Source of the DNA: Micromonospora mirobrigensis | GTDB taxonomy: Bacteria > Actinomycetota > Actinomycetes > Mycobacteriales > Micromonosporaceae | Assembly (NCBI RefSeq): GCF_900091555.1 | Contig: NZ_FMCX01000003.1 | Span: 124,001-188,000 of the forward strand | DNA: 64,000 nucleotides | Direction of reading: 5' to 3' | Shown here: in pieces, positions 62,344 to 64,000 of the stretch | Position numbering within the stretch: the first letter of the stretch is position 1 | Layout of the letters: each line of letters starts with the position of its first letter | Position numbers and translations under genes: made by a program | Notes under the pieces: generated by a model | Databases searched by the model: none | Told to the model about the DNA's origin: nothing | The model's input: the letters and a program-made list of their open reading frames with translations, nothing else

Positions 62344-63543
62344 TCACTGCTGGGCGTCGGCGCCCGCCGGCACGTGGATGATCAGCGCGTCGCCCTGACC
62401 ACCGCCGCCGCAGAGCGCCGCCGCGCCGGTGCCACCGCCGCGCCGCTTCAGCTCCAGCGCCAGGGTCAGCACCAGCCGGGCGCCGGACATGCCGATCGGG
62501 TGGCCGAGCGCGATCGCCCCACCGTTGACGTTGATCCTGTCGAGGCTCACCCCGAGGTCGCGCGCCGACTGGATGCCCACCTGGGCGAACGCCTCGTTGA
62601 TCTCGATCAGGTCGAGGTCGTCGACGCTCAGCCCGCCCTTCTTCAGGGCGTGGTTGATCGCGTTGGACGGCTGCGAGTGCAGGGAGTTGTCCGGGCCGGC
62701 CACGTTGCCGTGCGCGCCGACCTCGGCCAGCCAGGTCAGCCCCAGCTCCTTGGCCTTGGCCTTGCTCATCACGACCACCGCGGCGGCGCCGTCGGAGATC
62801 GGCGAGGAGCTGCCGGCGGTGATCGTGCCGTCGGAGGTGAAGGCGGGACGCAGCTTGGCCAGCGACTCGGCGGTGGTGTCCGGGCGGATCCCCTCGTCCT
62901 CGCTGATCACCAGCGGGTCGCCCTTGCGCTGCGGGATGATCACCGGGGTGATCTCGTCGGCGAAGTGGCCGTTCTTCTGGGCGGCGGCGGCGCGCTGGTG
63001 GCTGGCGGCGGCGAAGGTGTCCTGCTCCTCGCGGCTGATGCCGTGCTTCGTCCCGTGCCGTTCGGTCGACTCGCCCATCGAGCAGCAGTCCCAGGCGTCG
63101 CTGAGCCCGTCGTGGGCCGTGTGGTCCTTGATCGTGACGTCGCCGTACTTGTAGCCGGTGCGCTGGCCCAGCAGCAGGTGCGGGGCGTTGGTCATCGACT
63201 CCATGCCGCCGGCCACCACGATGTCGAACTCACCGGCCCGGATGAGCTGGTCGGCCAGCGCGATCGCGTCCAGGCCGGAGAGGCAGACCTTGTTGATGGT
63301 GAGCGCCGGGGTGGACATCGGGATGCCCGCCTCGACCGCCGCCTGGCGGGCCGGGATCTGACCCGTGCCGGCCTGGAGCACCTGCCCCATGATCACGTAC
63401 TGCACCTGCTCGGGGGCGACGCCGGCGCGCTCCAGCGCGGCCTTGATCGCCACCCCGCCGAGCTTCGTCGCCGGGAGGTCCTTGAGGTTGCCGAGCAGCC
63501 GACCCATCGGGGTACGCGCGCCGCTGACGATCACCGAAGCCAT
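62344..63543 (-). CDS. Acetyl-CoA C-acetyltransferase (thiolase)
   Basis: 399 residues, ATG start. Nucleophile Cys87 in [13 protein letters not shown], then [29 protein letters not shown], the base His in [19 protein letters not shown] and the second Cys in [12 protein letters not shown]. It catalyses acetoacetyl-CoA formation or breakdown; degradative 3-ketothiolase activity is also possible. The gene is divergent from the methylmalonyl-CoA epimerase and 46 bases upstream of meaB in the same direction, so thiolase and meaB may be cotranscribed. Confidence 0.94.
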   Translation of the reverse strand: MASVIVSGARTPMGRLLGNLKDLPATKLGGVAIKAALERAGVAPEQVQYVIMGQVLQAGTGQIPARQAAVEAGIPMSTPALTINKVCLSGLDAIALADQLIRAGEFDIVVAGGMESMTNAPHLLLGQRTGYKYGDVTIKDHTAHDGLSDAWDCCSMGESTERHGTKHGISREEQDTFAAASHQRAAAAQKNGHFADEITPVIIPQRKGDPLVISEDEGIRPDTTAESLAKLRPAFTSDGTITAGSSSPISDGAAAVVVMSKAKAKELGLTWLAEVGAHGNVAGPDNSLHSQPSNAINHALKKGGLSVDDLDLIEINEAFAQVGIQSARDLGVSLDRINVNGGAIALGHPIGMSGARLVLTLALELKRRGGGTGAAALCGGGGQGDALIIHVPAGADAQQ

Positions 63544-63581
63544 GCCTGCCTCCGAGGGGGGGGTGCCGACCTGTACGCCTT

Positions 63582-63601
63582 AACGATTGTTCGGTCAGAC
63601 T
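63582..63601. promoter_or_regulatory. Shared control region of thiolase and epimerase genes
   Basis: AACGATTGTTCGGT (63582-63595) reads on the other strand as ACCGAACAATCGTT, close to the ACCGA-N4-TCGGT type TetR/PaaR operator. It is directly followed by CAGACT (63596-63601), six bases before the epimerase ATG, the spacing of a leaderless actinobacterial promoter. Confidence 0.4.
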
Positions 63602-63607
63602 AGCGCC

Positions 63608-64000
63608 ATGGCTGAGAACTCCCCCGTCGAGCCCGCTGCCGACTATGTCACAGACATCGGCCTGCGCCGCATCGACCACGTAGGGGTCGCCGTGGCCGAC
63701 CTGGACGCCGCGATCGACTTCTATCAGCGCACCTTCGGCATGCGCTGCGTGCACACCGAGACCAACACCGAACAGGGCGTACGCGAGGCGATGCTGGCCG
63801 TCGGCCCGACCGCCGAGGGCGGCTGCGTGCAGCTGCTCGCCCCGCTGACCCCGGAGTCGACCATCGCGAAGTTCCTCGACCGCAACGGTCCCGGGGTGCA
63901 GCAGGTGGCGTACACGGTGGCCGACATCGACGCGGCCTGCGCGGCGCTGCGCGAACGCGGCGTCCGGCTGCTCTACCCGGAGCCGAAGCGGGGCACCGCC
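63608..64000 (+). CDS. mce: Methylmalonyl-CoA epimerase, 3' end beyond window
   Basis: ATG 63608; 131 codons are visible and the frame is open at the window edge. IDHVGVAVADLDAAIDFY opens a glyoxalase/VOC fold, then CVHTETNTEQGVREAML, GCVQLLAPLTPES and GPGVQQVAYTVADIDAACAALRERG carry metal-binding His/Glu/Gln positions typical of the epimerase. It interconverts (S)- and (R)-methylmalonyl-CoA between propionyl-CoA carboxylase and mutase. No Shine-Dalgarno sequence is seen; probably leaderless. Divergent from the thiolase. Confidence 0.9.
   Translation, partial: MAENSPVEPAADYVTDIGLRRIDHVGVAVADLDAAIDFYQRTFGMRCVHTETNTEQGVREAMLAVGPTAEGGCVQLLAPLTPESTIAKFLDRNGPGVQQVAYTVADIDAACAALRERGVRLLYPEPKRGTA

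Overview
The window is about 70% GC, with GTG/TTG starts, strong G/C at third codon positions, conservon genes, DUF742, a GPGG-motif small membrane protein, class F sortase and NAD-type glutamate dehydrogenase. This fits a filamentous actinomycete, most likely family Micromonosporaceae (Micromonospora-like). Two dispersed palindromic element types of the kind I associate with that group are present. I see no phage, plasmid, insertion sequence, CRISPR array, tRNA or rRNA, so the window reads as chromosomal.

Layout. 1-3.7 kb: small stress-type acidic proteins and conserved actinobacterial DUF genes. 4.2-11.9 kb: NlpC/P60 hydrolase, a group 2 sigma factor, rpiR-murQ (MurNAc-6-P recycling), a thymidylate-kinase-like gene, a nucleotidyltransferase/phosphoesterase operon, the GPGG protein and TspO. 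11.9-19.3 kb: secreted M23 peptidase, then an alpha-glucoside-type sugar uptake operon (binding protein, two permeases, LacI regulator, GH13 glucosidase with an apparent CTG start). 19.3-26 kb: MFS transporter, DUF5925 AAA ATPase, xylB, xylA and a divergent ROK regulator. 26-30.6 kb: a sensory block of a PAS/SpoIIE phosphatase overlapped by a cobalamin-binding protein with the CarH-type W-x9-EH motif, a MarR regulator and a second PP2C-like protein. 30.6-35.3 kb: an exopolysaccharide-initiating phosphoglycosyltransferase, a fused solute-binding/vWA protein and a beta-propeller lactonase. 35.4-39.1 kb: a complete conservon (cvnA-cvnB-cvnC-cvnD). 39.4-43.5 kb: two paralogous envelope-related proteins, a sodium:solute symporter with a small membrane partner, and an acidic protein. 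43.7-48.1 kb: a CBM2-GH6 cellulase with a CebR-like operator, then a tandem-repeat surface protein overlapping a class F sortase. 48.2-57.9 kb: large NAD-glutamate dehydrogenase, a class B transpeptidase, an arginase-family protein with a long disordered tail and a thioredoxin/TPR co-chaperone. 58-64 kb: HxlR/RidA, then an acyl-CoA block: isobutyryl-CoA mutase large subunit, Asp23, MeaB GTPase, thiolase and the start of methylmalonyl-CoA epimerase.

How the genes work together. The window is rich in plant-polymer use (cellulase, xylose isomerase/xylulokinase, alpha-glucosides), each with a visible cis operator (CebR-like, ROK-type and LacI-type). Carbon skeletons from branched or odd-chain acyl-CoAs would enter succinyl-CoA through the icmA/meaB/mce block. 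Cell-wall recycling and remodelling is represented by NlpC/P60, murQ, M23 and the transpeptidase.

The most promising less-described items are the cobalamin sensor overlapping a SpoIIE phosphatase, the repeat-protein/sortase pair with a non-LPXTG tail, and two GTTT-N15/16-GGGTA stress-type promoters lying exactly 15 bases before start codons. The CTG-initiated GH13 and the mutase carrying the isobutyryl-CoA mutase residues Phe80/Gln198 are also notable. All family assignments come from reading motifs; no database search was run.
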